From the NCBI GenBank assembly GCA_963580285.1, contig OY757020.1:99141497-99205496 (forward strand): a stretch of DNA of 64,000 nt. Reading direction: 5' to 3'. Below the pieces are notes generated by a model that made no database searches, was not told the DNA's origin, and was given only the letters and a program-made list of their open reading frames with translations. The stretch comes from Lucinisca nassula. Taxonomy: Eukaryota; Mollusca; Bivalvia; Lucinida; Lucinidae. Shown in pieces: positions 43,172 to 54,029 of this stretch. Each line of letters begins with the position of its first letter. The first letter of the stretch is position 1. Made by a program: the position numbers and the translations under genes.

Positions 43172-43435
43172 CGTCACGAAAACGAGGCTATATAATTCAG
43201 ACCCCCTTTGAACCCCAGGTTTATATTGTAAAACTGGGTTTCACAGGGGTAAACCTTATTTTTCCTTTTTCTGCTCTAAAATATAGATTATTGGTTTTAG
43301 TTAGAACCGCCTTGATGAGGCGGTTCTAACGTGTTCCCACAATCTATATTTTGCGCAGAAGTAAGAAAAATATTACAATATTTTCATCTTAAAAGTTCTT
43401 TTTTTTTCTTGCGAGGTAAAATTTACAATGTACAG
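43172..43435. mobile_element. Subfamily-B hairpin MITE, right end lost
   Basis: GTCACGAAAACGAGGCTATA start, hairpin GAACCGCCTTGATGAGGCGG; ends near AAATTTACAATGTACAGGA. Confidence 0.82.
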
Positions 43436-43611
43436 GACTTAATATGACCTTAAAATCGTTGACTTGGCCATTAAACTGAAAAAAAACTTTTGAAGCGCCA
43501 AGCACAGCATTGTATTTTTTCAGGGTAAATTGACATTTTATGTGAATACGGTTCAATAATATTTCCCGTCTCATTTTCTTCCAAAAATAAGAAAAAATGG
43601 TACTGTCAGGT

Positions 43612-43824
43612 TTAACCCATTTTGTACCGGAAACCCCATAATGGGTACCCTTGCAAACAGGGCAGGCCCAGATCAGATGCCGCAGAACGTGGTGTCTGAT
43701 CAGGGCCTCCACTGTTTGCTAAAGCCAGCCATTTTCCAAGTAAATTTTGAAGAAAACACAACCCGACATACCTAAATTTTGAAGTGGACACTTCCTATAT
43801 ATAAAGAGGAACAAAAAGGGTTAA
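43612..43824. mobile_element. piggyBac-like MITE, complete (copy 3)
   Basis: TTAACCCATTTTGTACCGG to AACAAAAAGGGTTAA; internal palindrome with GATCAGATGCCGCAG and GGTGTCTGATCAGGGCC. Confidence 0.82.
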
Positions 43825-43971
43825 CTAGCAGTCAACGCTAACATCAGCACCTTTGAGAATGCATTCTTCACCCTCAGAATGCTGATAATTTTAATCTGCC
43901 ACACTCACTACTGAATACAACATATCAGATTACTTGATGCAAATTATTGCAACAAATTCATAAACTGAATG

Positions 43972-44216
43972 GCAAACAATGTACTTCCTGATCAGATGGC
44001 CATCTGATCTGGCTCTACATTGTTTGAAAGACATATTCAGACTCAGCAGGACAAGGGTTGACCCTCGCCATGCTGAATATGCTACACTTCTCCCCAATAT
44101 TTCAGCCGATTGTGTTGCATGATTTCAGTTTTTACTTTGAATTCAGAAGCAGAAAACAGTACAGATCCTGATCAGCTGGCTTCTGGTAAGCCAGCTGATC
44201 TGGATCTATACTATTT
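43972..44216. repeat. Two solo hairpins
   Basis: 43972-44027: GCAAACAATGTA and TACATTGTTTG arms around CAGATGGCCATCTG. 44150-44216: CAGATCCTGATCAGCTGGCT pairs with AGCCAGCTGATCTGGATCT. Both arms differ from the consensus in matching ways. Confidence 0.8.
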
Positions 44217-44399
44217 AAAAAAAAAACAATTTATCAGGATTCAGTTATTTGAGTTTTCTGTGTAATCAAAGTAGAATAATATTAATTGAACCTTTTCTTA
44301 AGTTGTGGTGAACAGGAACTTATTATACTCAGATTCAATGAAAACACACCACTTTTAGAACTTTGATTTCTTTAAGGTAAAAATGACTAACTTTTTCAT

Positions 44400-45060
44400 T
44401 TGATAAATACGGTATGGTTTGACACATGTACTGCTTGATTTTCACGATGTGCATGCAAAAATTGCAAAATTTTCGTAATCACGATATTTTTGGTGCTTTT
44501 TTTACTGTCATTATAAGGTCCGTATTCTTTACGTTAATAAGGCAGCAAAACATGACCCATATTCAAATCTGATCGAGATATAATCCAGACAACATTCTGG
44601 TATAGTTGCATGAAGATTGAGTGAGTGAGTGTTTGAGTGTTATGTCCCACCAACAGCTAAGGTCATACGGAGATGGGACCTCTGTTTAAAGACTCAACCA
44701 AAAGTTTGAAGAAGCCCGGTATCAATCCTGCGATCCCTGGTTTACACGACGAGTAGTGTAACCAATACACCATGAAGGCTTCTACACATGACGATTGAAG
44801 CAAAACTGTGGCCTCTAGGGGACACATAAGGTTTTAACAAAATTTGACCTAGTGACCTACTTTTTGATTGGACATGACCTATATTTGAACTTTTCTGAGA
44901 TATTATCTAAACAAATATTCTGGTAAAGTTTCATAAAGATTGGATCAAAACTGTGCTCTCTAGAATGCACACAAGCAAAGACTGACAGACGGGATGGACA
45001 TCATAGTGTCCCAAAAGCTCACCTTGAGCACTTTGTGCTCAGCTGAGCAAACAACAAACA
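44400..45060. repeat. Diverged repeat interrupted by SINE VI
   Basis: Two copies of a block with GAGATATAATCCAGACAACA / GAGATATTATCTAAACAAAT, and the edge motif GAGCACTTTGTGCTCAGCTG at 45023. 44619-44785 is an antisense family VI SINE (TCATACGGAGATGGGACC). Confidence 0.6.
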
Positions 45061-45556
45061 TAAAACAAAATGCATTGTCCTGTGCTGACATTAACCTTGT
45101 ATTGCTGAGCCAAGCTATGCTCTACTTTTGCATATAAATCCATATCAGATAGCTTCAGAGAAGCCATCTGATAAAGATCAACAGCTTGCAAGTTTGACTG
45201 AACACATTATATCAAGTAATTTGATTGGTTCTGGCAAAATATATTTATTCAGCAGGACAGTGGTAAAAAAACAGAGTAAAGATCAGGGTCAGAGTTCCAA
45301 TGAATTGCTGAAGGTTTGACTAAAGCCTTTCAAAAATTCTTACAGCATGAAAGCCATAACAAAGGAATAGCTGAAAAAATTTCTACCTCTGGTTGGATTC
45401 AAACCCAAGCCATTCGGGTGACAATCCAAGACTGTAACTACTGAGCCAAAGAGTCAAATCTTTGACGCAGTCGGTGAATGGTTTGTTATGCATATTCTGC
45501 CAAGGTAGATATAAAGGGGCAGCCCGCGGTCCATCAGGGGTTGGAGAAAAAGACTT
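45061..45556. other. Non-coding, with a tRNA-like remnant
   Basis: 45375-45455 (minus) has GGATTCAAACCCAAGCC as a B-box-like complement and ACTGAGCC; probably an old SINE head. A 63-codon frame at 45128 is low-complexity without a motif. Confidence 0.4.
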
Positions 45557-45925
45557 TTTGTTTGAGTTAAGGTTTTACATCCCCATTAACACTTTTAGGA
45601 AATTTTGTTGATGTTGCTTCCAATTTTGTGGGACTTTTACCCAAAACTGAGATGAAATGACATCTGAAGCATAGGGCCCAAACAAAAGGTTTATATGCCG
45701 GGTCGGTCCAACTTGCACCACTTTGCCTGGACAGGCTTAGACGCTCTAGTTTAGCGGTTTAACAGTACTCATGTGCAGTCAGTGGAGGCACCATGCAGCC
45801 CTATCTATTTCTCCAAGTCTGATGGGCAGGTGCCTTAGAGAAAAATAGATTTGGCTCCATGGTACTTCCCTGCAGAGCTGAAACAGACTGATCTTGAGTA
45901 CTGCTGAACCGCTAAGAAGGGTCAC
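45557..45925. mobile_element. Two SINE family I copies joined head to head
   Basis: 45557-45834 is antisense (tail at the left); 45838-45925 is a sense head fragment (AAATAGATTTGGCTCC, GCAGAGCTGAAAC). The heads meet at GGGCAGGTGCC. Confidence 0.75.
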
Positions 45926-47321
45926 CAAGCTGGCGTCCACCTGGTGGTGGAATGAGCATGTTAATAGGTCATTGCAGCCAAGCGGCAAGCCTTTAAGGCA
46001 TGGAAGACTGGTAAGGGCACTTGAGCATCATACTTTGTGGCCAAACGCATAGCCGGACGTGCAGTGCACCATGCTGGCCAAGAAGCTGAGGAGATCTACA
46101 AGAATATTTACCCTAAGTCGTCAGTATACCGCCTTGCTAACCAGATGAGAAGCGAGAATGCCGATGTTGTAGGTGACAAACCAGTAAAAATGATGCAGGG
46201 GAGATGTCATTGAGTGAAGACTCAATACAGAGGGCCTGGTTAGAACACTACCAAAGGCTACTCAATGTTGAGTTTGACTGGGACCCAGACCACCTGTGAT
46301 GAACCACGAGTGGAAGGGCTGCCCATCCCAATCACTATTGATATGGATAAGAAGGCTATATCTCCGATGAAGACTGGCAAAGCACTGGGCCCTTCTGGCA
46401 TAGTGGTGATGATAAGAGCTGCAGGTGATGTTGGTGCCTCGATGATCCGGAACCTTGCAGCTAAAATCATCCGTGATGGAAAGGTACCCTCTGACTGGGA
46501 ACAGAGTTTCATTGTCTGTCTCTACAAGGGCAAGTGCGATGCATTGGAACGGGGCAACTAACGTGGTCTCAAGCTGACAGAACAGATGTAAGTCCTGGAG
46601 AGGATTGTGGATGGCCTCATTAGGCAGTTGGTGTCCATTGACGTTTCCCAGTTTGGCTTTGTCCCAGAAACAGGCACAACAGGCGCAATTTTTGTGTACG
46701 GCAGGTGCAAGAGAAGTATCTGGCGGCCAACAGGAGACTCTAATGGCTTTTGTAGACCTGAAGAAGGCATTTGATCGAGTGCCTCAGAAAATCATCTGGT
46801 GGGCACTAAAAATACTTGGGAGTGGACAAGTGGATTGTGCAACTGGTCCAAGGGATGTATGCTAATGCTCGGAGCCGTGTCCATGTTGGTGATGGTTACA
46901 GTGAAGAATTCGAAGCGATGGTGGGTGTTCATCAAGGCTTTGTTCTCACCCCAATGCTTTTCACCATTGTGCTTGAAGCCTTGTCATGCGAGCTCCACTC
47001 TGGAGTCCCCTTGGAGGGCCTGTATGCTGATGACCTTGTCATCATAGCTGAAACCCTTGAGGAATGTGTCAGGAGGCTCTTAACTTGGAAAGACGCAATG
47101 GAGGCGAAAGGGCTGAGAGTGAAAACAGGAAAGACACAGATCATGATCTGTGGTACAGATCTGGACCTCCTGCAAAGTACAGGCCAGTATCCATGCGCTG
47201 TATGGCGCATTGAATTGGGCAGCAACAGTATCTTTTGTAATGGCTGCAAGCTCTGGGTGCACAAGAAATGCAGTGGGCTCAAGCGCTTGATAGAGGACCC
47301 TGATCAACGGAAGGTTAGGTG

Positions 47322-47420
47322 TTTTTTCTCCGGGTACCCCGGTTTTCGCCCACCTCTGATTAACGGTCGGCTCGATATGAGTGAAATAATCTTGAAAGGG
47401 CCGTAAAACCAAAACCAAAT
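47322..47420 (+). mobile_element. SINE family V, 3' part
   Basis: CTCCGGGTACCCCGGTTTTC, CGGTCGGCTCGATATGAGTG, tail GGGCCGTAAAACC; inserted in the broken LINE. Confidence 0.75.
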
Positions 47421-47486
47421 AAAAAGAGGACCCTGATTACAGGTGTACACGGCCCCTTGGATGGCAGAACACAGAGGGAAGTCCCA

Positions 47487-47890
47487 AGTAGAAGTAAAAC
47501 AAAGATCAGGAATTGATACAATTAACCTACTCCACCCATAAAAGAAACCAAAGGGAAAGAAATACAAACATTAAGCGACCAGACCATAATGGAAACCTAA
47601 ACAAAGGAAGGCCATAAGGACAGTTACTTTCCCACAAAATGGCCATATGGCCATCCAAAACCAAAAGACACAAGTGATACACACAGTAAGTAACAAACAA
47701 CAACATAAATAAATCGCCACAGAAGAGCCGCCTTGGAACGGTCAGTGGAAGATTTCCACTGGGGGGCTTAAATCGATTTTACGTGGCCACAATCCTCGCC
47801 CTTACTTCCGTCGCGATTTAGACAAATAATTTGTTCAGTCCGCATGAAGGCCTCCTAACTCATCATTGCAACATCTCCGTGAACACAAAA
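47487..47890 (-). mobile_element. Retroelement 3' UTR fragment (copy 2)
   Basis: About 404 bp nearly identical to 1158-1562, including CATAATGGAAACCTAAACAA and TTTCCACTGGGGGGCTTAAA. Flanks TCCCAAGT and TCCAAGTC may be a target duplication. Confidence 0.82.
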
Positions 47891-48398
47891 ATCCAAGTCG
47901 GATCCGACAAGCTGGAGGTTGTAGCTTCCTTTTGCTACCAAGGTGATATGCTCTCAGCAGCGGGTGGTTGCGACCTTCCAACCACATCACGTGTGAAAAC
48001 AGCCTGCAAGAAATTCAAGGAGTTGCTACCAGTTCTCTCTTCCCGCCATATCTCGTTCAAGACACGTGGCCGTGTGTACAGCTCTTGTGCGCGGAGCGCA
48101 ATGCTCCATGCCAGTGAGACATGACCATTGACAAAGCCTAACCTTCAACGTCATTCGGAATGACAGGGCAATGATCAGACAGAACTGCAATGTCAAGCCA
48201 CAGGACGCTGTCACCATCAGGTCCAGTGAGTTACTTTAGCATATTGGCATTGAGTAACTGGACCTCATCCTGAAAGAGAGAAGACTCCTCTGGTATGGAC
48301 ATGTGGAACACTCAACAGTGCAGTCAAGACTGCCTGTGACATACAGGTATATATAGGTGGAAAGCGGGGACCTAGAAAGCCCATGATGACCTGTTTTT

Positions 48399-48483
48399 TT
48401 TTTGTTTGTTTGATTTTAGGTTTAACGTCCCCGTCAACACTGTAAAGGTCATTTTGGAGACGTTGCTTCCAATTTTGTGGGAC
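48399..48483 (-). mobile_element. SINE family I, tail fragment
   Basis: Only the tail and adjoining TTGGAGACGTTGCTTCCAAT part; inserted before the LINE C-terminal codons. Confidence 0.85.
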
Positions 48484-48689
48484 AGAGAATGGAAGCTCAC
48501 TGCTATTGGTCCTCATGATAGACAAGCCTGGAGATCTGGTGTAAGATCTGCGGTGCGTGCAGCAAGCCAGCTACCTGGAAGGGGGCCACTTATGTGGACA
48601 TTGCCCTTGTTCCCGCACGTTAATCAAAAATCCGTTGATGATGATGAAGACTGTCCAGAACAAAATGTGTTTGTGAAACACTGATGCCC

Positions 48690-49992
48690 CCGGAGAGCGC
48701 ATGATAAATATGAAAGCAGTATCACTAAGCAATCGAAAGGTATGGCCAATGCTCGTCTTAAAAATGTAGTTCAAGGTCACAAGGTCAAAATTTATGGGAT
48801 CGTTGGAAAGGTCATGTGACACAGAATACACACGTGAAATATGAAAGCCCTAACACTTAACAATCGAAGGTTATGGCCAATGTTAAAGTTTTTAAAATGT
48901 AGGTCAAATATCAAGGTCACGAGGTCAAAAATTATGGTACCACTAAAAAGGCCTTGTGACCAGGAATGCACATGTGAAATATGAAAGCCATTCCACTTAC
49001 CAATCGAAAGTTATGAAATAAAAGTTTTTAAAAAGTAGGTCAAATATCAAGGTCAAGGCCACGAGGTCAAACATTATGGTACCAATAGAAAGGTCTTGTG
49101 AAAAAGAATACACATGTGAAATATGAAAGCCCTATCACTTACCAATAGAAAGTCATGGACAATGTTAAAGTTTGTAAAAAAGTAGGTCAAAGGTCAAGGT
49201 CACGAGATAAAAATTGATGGTACCACTAAAAAGGTATTGTGACAAGGAATGCACATGTGAAATATGAAAGCCTTACCTCTTCCCACTCGAAAGTTATGGC
49301 AAATGTTAAAGCTTTTAAAAAGTAGGTAGGTTTAATGTCAAGGTCAAGGTGACGAGGTCAAAAATTATGGTACCACTAGAAAGGTCTTATGACAAGCAAT
49401 GCACATGTGAAATATGAAAGCCCTATATAGCTATCACATATAAATAGAAAATTATGGCCAATGTTAAACTTTTAAAAAACAAGGAGTTTTAGCGCACTTT
49501 TTCTTAGAAAATAAAGGGCCATAACTCCGTCGTAAATGATAGGACCAAAGTAAAAATTGTGTTCTTCACAAGAAATGCATGTGCAAAGTTTCAACTCAGT
49601 TGGTGAAGAAATGTGGAAGAAGTTCGCATCACAAGGTTTTTAGCGCATTTTTTAGAAAATAAATGGCCGTAACTCCGACGTAAATGATAGGACCAATGTG
49701 AAAATTGAGTGAGGCTCAATCGGTGAAGACATGTGGAAGAAGTTCGCATCACAAGTTTTTTAGCGCATTTTTTTAAATAAAGGGCCGTAACTCCGACGTA
49801 AATGATAGGACCAATGTGAAAATTGTGTTAGGCACCCCTGCACCTCACAAGGAATGCATGCGCAAAGTTTCAGCTCATCGGTGAAGAAATGAGGAAGTAC
49901 ATGTAGTTTGCATCACAAAAGGGTGGGGACTAACACACAAACCCACAAACAAACGGACAGTGCAAAAACTATTTGCCCTCCTACGGGGGCAT
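48690..49992. repeat. Minisatellite-bearing elements
   Basis: 48690-49470: about six units of 110-145 bp with GAATGCACATGTGAAATATG and GTCAAGGTCACGAGGTC. 49490-49992: three units with GGGCCGTAACTCCGACGTAA and GAAGTTCGCATCACAA, ending CCCTCCTACGGGGGCATAAA. Confidence 0.82.
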
Positions 49993-50168
49993 AAAAAGTG
50001 GTGTGAGTCGGACCATTCCTGAAACCCTAGCGTTTATTTTGGCAGTAAGGCTCGAGATGCCATTTCATCTCGATGTCGGATTAAAAATCGGAAGCAACAT
50101 CTATAAAATGACCTACGGGTAAATATGTAGTGTTGATAGGGTTGTAAAACCTGAACACAAACAAACAT
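49993..50168 (+). mobile_element. SINE family I, 5'-truncated and diverged
   Basis: Starts GGTGTGAGTCGGACCATTCC and ends in a GTTGTAAAACCTGAACACAA tail. Confidence 0.75.
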
Positions 50169-50439
50169 ATATTGAAGATTTTGGGCACAGCAAACACATT
50201 ACATGTGCAAATAAGCTAACTTTGGTTAAATTTGAAAACTTATAATAATCCCTTCAGGTCAAGGTACCCAAAACCTAAGTTCTAATTGTTCCTAAGTAAC
50301 AAACTGTGTCAGTCAAGTAACAATTAACCCAAAAGGGGCCCCAAGATACAGCCCAAACAAACTTGACTGTAAATGTACTTGTAATAATGACTCAGTGACA
50401 CAGCCATTTCAGTTTAGTAAGAATCTGCCTATGTTTGAT
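50169..50439. other. No recognised feature
   Basis: AT-rich non-coding sequence between a SINE and a MITE. Confidence 0.4.
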
Positions 50440-50722
50440 CATTATGATAACACACCCGCGCAACATAAAGTATTTTTTTCATATGTCCAAAATGTCTACT
50501 TTTCTGATGAAAATCTGTGATATCTTTTTTTTATCTATAATGCAAACATAGGTTATGGGTACTTGTTAGAACAGCCTCATTGAGGCCATTCTAACAAGTA
50601 CCCACAACCTATGTCTTGGAGCAGAAATAAGAAAAAATATGTATACCCCAGTAAACCCTAGCTTTTTCTACATAAAGTGGGGTTCAGTGGTGCGTTCATT
50701 TCACGGACTTGTTAAAATGATG
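50440..50722 (-). mobile_element. Subfamily-A hairpin MITE, complete
   Basis: CATTATGATAACACACCCGC to CACGGACTTGTTAAAATGATG (last 20 bases shown in part); hairpin AGAACAGCCTCATTGAGGCC. Confidence 0.88.
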
Positions 50723-50948
50723 TTCCGGGCTTCTCCAGACTTTCGGATGAGTCTTTAAAGCGAGGTCCCCTGTCTTTTTGTGGCCGCTGTTGTTAGTGGA
50801 TGTAAAAAGAAATAACTGCCTACAGGTTCTTATGAAACTGCCCAAGGGGCTATACCAGCACTACACATTTTGTCCTGTAATCCTTGAAAATGAGATCAAA
50901 GTCACCAAAAGCTGACCAACCCAAAGGCATAAGATCAGCTCTAGTCAT

Positions 50949-51253
50949 TCTTTTGTTTGTTTGATTTGAGGTTTAACGTCCCCGTCAACACTGTAAAGGT
51001 CATTTTGGAGACGTTGCTTCCAATTTTGTGGGACTTTTACCCGACATTGAGATGAAATGACATCTCAAGCCCTGTCGCCCAATGAAACCAATAGAGTTTA
51101 TAAGCATGGACGGTCCGCCTCGCACCGCGGTTCCTGGACAGGCTTAGATCTTCCAAGCGGTTTACCAGTACTAGAGTGCGGGCCAGATTCAGCTCTGCGT
51201 AGAAGCATCATGCAGCCCATATATTTCTTCAAGCCCTTATGGGCGGGGGCCGC
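50949..51253 (-). mobile_element. SINE family I with 12-bp target duplication
   Basis: Flanked by AGCTCTAGTCAT at 50937-50948 and 51254-51265. Among the best preserved copies. Confidence 0.93.
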
Positions 51254-51499
51254 AGCTCTAGTCATACAAATGCCACAAGTTTAAGAGATAGAGTTAAAAA
51301 AAAAAAAAAAAAAAAAGATCTGGCTTATATTAGACCAGTGTCATCATGTACTGTCCTTGAAAATGAGGTCAAGGTCATCAAAAATGCACATTCAAGTATA
51401 TCCATGCAAGTTCAAGGTAATTCCATGCAAGTTCAAGTATATCCATGCAAGTTCAAGGTAATTCCACCAGCCCGTATGAGAGAGATCATTCACACAAGC
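51254..51499. repeat. A-rich run and short tandem repeat
   Basis: A20 run (51298-51317), then four repeats of TCCATGCAAGTTCAAG with alternating GTATA / GTAAT spacing (51400-51465). Confidence 0.8.
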
Positions 51500-51727
51500 T
51501 TAACCCATTTTGTACTGGAAACCCCAAAACAGGTAGTTTGCAAACAATGCAGGCCCAGATCAGACGCCACAGAATGCGGCGTCTGATCAGGGCCTACACT
51601 GTTTGCAAAATGTTCAGCCAATTTCCAAATAGATTTTGAAGAGAACACAACCTGAAACCCCTAAATCTTGAAATGGAGTCCTGCTATATATGGGGAGGAA
51701 GATTCCATCTGGTACAAAATGGGTTAA
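51500..51727. mobile_element. piggyBac-like MITE, complete (copy 4)
   Basis: TTAACCCATTTTGTACTGG to GGTACAAAATGGGTTAA: 15-bp near-perfect inverted ends. Palindrome with GATCAGACGCCACAGAATGC and GCGTCTGATCAGGGCC. 228 bp including both TTAA. Confidence 0.88.
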
Positions 51728-51957
51728 TCTGGATGGTATTTGACCCATCATCCTGTGCAGACCTGGAAAATGAGGTCATTGTTAACTTGATTGTTTAACT
51801 CCAAAGCAAAGGAACAAGAACAACACCGAAAAATGAAAACTAAACTTTGTAAAATAAGTAACGCAACACCTAATATATTTATGAATTAAAGTCTAACCCA
51901 GAAGATGGATATAATTTTTTTTTTTCAAACGGCACTTGAACTTAGACACAAGTAATC

Positions 51958-52186
51958 ACAACCCATTTTGTACTGGAAACCCCGAAACGGTTAATCAGCA
52001 GACAGTGCAGGCCCAGATCAGATGCCACAGAATGCGGCGGCGTCTGGTCAGAGCCTACACTGTTTGCAAAAAGTTCAACCATTTCCCAAATCGAATTTGA
52101 AGAAAACAACCTGACACCCCTAAATTTTGAGATGTTTCTGTGCTTTTTATAAGGTGGAAGATTCCATATTGTACAAAAAGGGTTAA
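51958..52186. mobile_element. piggyBac-like MITE, complete (copy 5)
   Basis: Left end ACAACCCATTTTGTACTGG (TTAA mutated to ACAA), right end TTGTACAAAAAGGGTTAA. Same internal palindrome with one GCG triplet added. Confidence 0.85.
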
Positions 52187-52214
52187 ACTTGAAGAAGGTA
52201 GCTTACCCTTGCAT

Positions 52215-53140
52215 TGCAGTCAACTACGCAAAGCCTTTTCAAAATTTTATAGACGTCATTCTGATTTAATTTCAAAATTCAATATAAGACTTAAATCTCT
52301 CCTGCAACAAGGTCTATCGGAACCCGAATTTTATGGTGACTTAGTATTCAAATCCAGAAAAATATATAACCGCAATGACTTCAGCACCCAATTTCGTAAA
52401 ATCATTCTTCTATATAAAAAGATTGGGTACAACATAGATGTTATACGACAGACTGCATGCATGGTCGTTAACCCAATCACGGTTGACAACTTTGCTTTCC
52501 TCTTTAAATTGCACGCCGGTGGGTCAGGCCTCAGATTCTATGACGGTTCCAGTATAAAGGCTTATTGAGAATTAGAGAGATCTTATTCAAGGTAATGTTG
52601 GCAGGTGCCTGATGCTCTATTTCTGGTCGGACCCATCGGAGTCTATCTGTTGGTTTCCTTGTGCTCCAGCATTTCAGTGGTTTCTTGCTGTTGAGTCCTC
52701 ACCGTTGTTTCATCTCTGTGGTTGTTTGATTATTTGTGTTCACGGAGATGTTGCACTGATGAGTTAGGAGGCCTTCATGCGGACTGAACAAATTATTTGT
52801 CTAAATCGCGACGGAAGTATGGGCGAGGACTGTGGCCACGTAATATCGATTTAACCCCCCAGCGGAATTCGTTTCCACTGACCGTTCCAAGGCGGTTCTT
52901 CTGTCGCGGTTTATTTTTGTTATGGTTTGTCTTTGGGTGTTTGTGATGCTTATATTATTTTATTGTGGGTAGCCTATTGGCCATTTTGTGGGAAAGTAAC
53001 TGTCCTTTTGGCTTTCCGCTATTGATGTTTCCATTAGGTCTGTTGTTTCATGTTTGTGCTTCTTTCCCTTTGGTGTCTCTGATGGGAGCTTAGGGTTCAT
53101 TGTATCGATTTCTGATCATTGCTTTCACTTCTGTTTTGCA
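52215..53140 (+). mobile_element. Retroelement 3' fragment (copy 3, longest intact frame)
   Basis: An open frame to 52568 encodes LRKAFSKFYRRHSDLI, LKSLLQQGLSEPEFYGD, then IGYNIDVIRQTACMVVNP and ends DGSSIKAY. A 570-bp 3' UTR ends GCTTTCACTTCTGTTTTGC. It is the sense-strand counterpart of 1158-2145. The start of the ORF frame upstream of 52215 belongs to the adjoining MITE. I do not assign an enzymatic function; the fragment lies outside any recognisable RT core. Confidence 0.75.
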
Positions 53141-53282
53141 TGAATGACAAAGGGTCTCCATTAAAAAATAACACCTATTTAAAACAATGTTTTAATACCT
53201 TTAGTTAAATGTTTTCGTCTTTTAATTCTTTATAACCTTCCATTATTCCATAATGTTATTGCATAGTGATAAAAGCTGTTTA

Positions 53283-53670
53283 TTTAAGAAATGAAATTTA
53301 TTTTTCTGCAGTATGAACGCAGTGGGTCGCGTGCAAAGTAAATGAACCCCGAAGGGGTTCATGTAAACTTTGCTAGCGACCCACTGTCATTCATACTTTC
53401 ATGAAAAGCAGAATTTTTTTTTTTTACATATTTACATTATTTGCCCCGCATCCCTGGGCGAAAAAATGCTTGTAGGGCAACTTTTTAAAGTTGAAAAACA
53501 TTTACACGCTGTTTTTCTACAACGAGCGGAGCAGCGTTGACGTCATCAACGCCCGTAGAGAACAATGGTTTAGAATGATGTCACTTAAAATCATCCGATT
53601 CGATGCGTTCATGGAAGTATGAACGCAGTTGTTTTCTATAGGTTTACATTAGACTTTACACTGGAAATGT
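53283..53670 (+). mobile_element. Foldback element F2 (copy 3)
   Basis: Starts TTAAGAAATGAAATTTATTT, palindrome AATGAACCCCGAAGGGGTTC, unique part with GCAGCGTTGACGTCATCAAC; ends ACATTAGACTTTACACTGG. Confidence 0.85.
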
Positions 53671-53880
53671 AAATATATGCAATTGAATGCCGTCAAAAAG
53701 GTCTGTATCACCTAACATTCATTTGTGTATGCAATGATTACAGTGTATAACTGCAATGAAAGGACTTGTTCTGAGCATACAGACAGGCTGTATAAAAAAA
53801 GGTAATTTACGAGGGCTGACTGATATGTTGAGAGTCTCATATTGAAGGCGGTATGCAGTGATGTCCTACTATTCTCTGCC
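53671..53880. other. Upstream region of the candidate promoter
   Basis: Non-repeat-like sequence with no recognised element. Confidence 0.35.
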
Positions 53881-53916
53881 TATATAAGGCTGTGTACCCA
53901 AGGACTTGTCTCATTT
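53881..53916 (+). promoter_or_regulatory. Candidate TATA/Inr core promoter
   Basis: TATATAAGG at 53881, and an initiator-like CTCATTT with its A at 53913, 32 bp downstream; a TCAGTTT at 53919 is an alternative. The spacing is that of a metazoan TATA promoter. Inference only. Confidence 0.4.
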
Positions 53917-53976
53917 GGTCAGTTTATATTGACGAGGTAGCAATCTAAAGTAAACAAGACAAACAGCTTTTGCAAA

Positions 53977-54029
53977 ATGGACAAAATCTGTGAAAGAGCA
54001 GCGATTCAATATATGCCCATGCTTTTAAG
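53977..54029 (+). CDS. Candidate first coding exon
   Basis: ATG at 53977 in a good context (CAAAATGG, A at -3 and G at +4). It encodes MDKICERAAIQYMPMLL, then reaches the donor TTAAG/GTAAAG at 54029/54030; unspliced reading hits TAA at once. It lies 64 bp after the candidate start site. I do not recognise the product and could not find the next exon. TATA, Inr, Kozak and donor are each weak evidence, but they fall in the right order and spacing. Confidence 0.35.

Larger units (their letters stand above)
45926..48670 (+). pseudogene. Broken non-LTR retrotransposon ORF2 (RTE-like)
   Basis: Fragments in order: TWWWNEHV-like start (about 45930), IQRAWLEHYQRLLNVEF (about 46220), then KALGPSGI, VPSDWEQSFIVCLYKG, GLKLTEQM, SQFGFVPETGTTGAIF and HQGFVLTPMLFTIVLEAL. 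The active site YADD is at 47022-47033. FCNGCKLWVHKKCSG and LEVVASFCYQGDMLSA follow, and the C-terminus GPHDRQAWRSGV near 48510. It ends in GATGATGATGAAG. Many stops and frameshifts. Insertions inside are a SINE V tail, an element 3' UTR (47487-47890) and a SINE I tail (48399-48483). The YADD box and GAT-repeat end suggest the RTE group; the clade is tentative. Confidence 0.85.
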
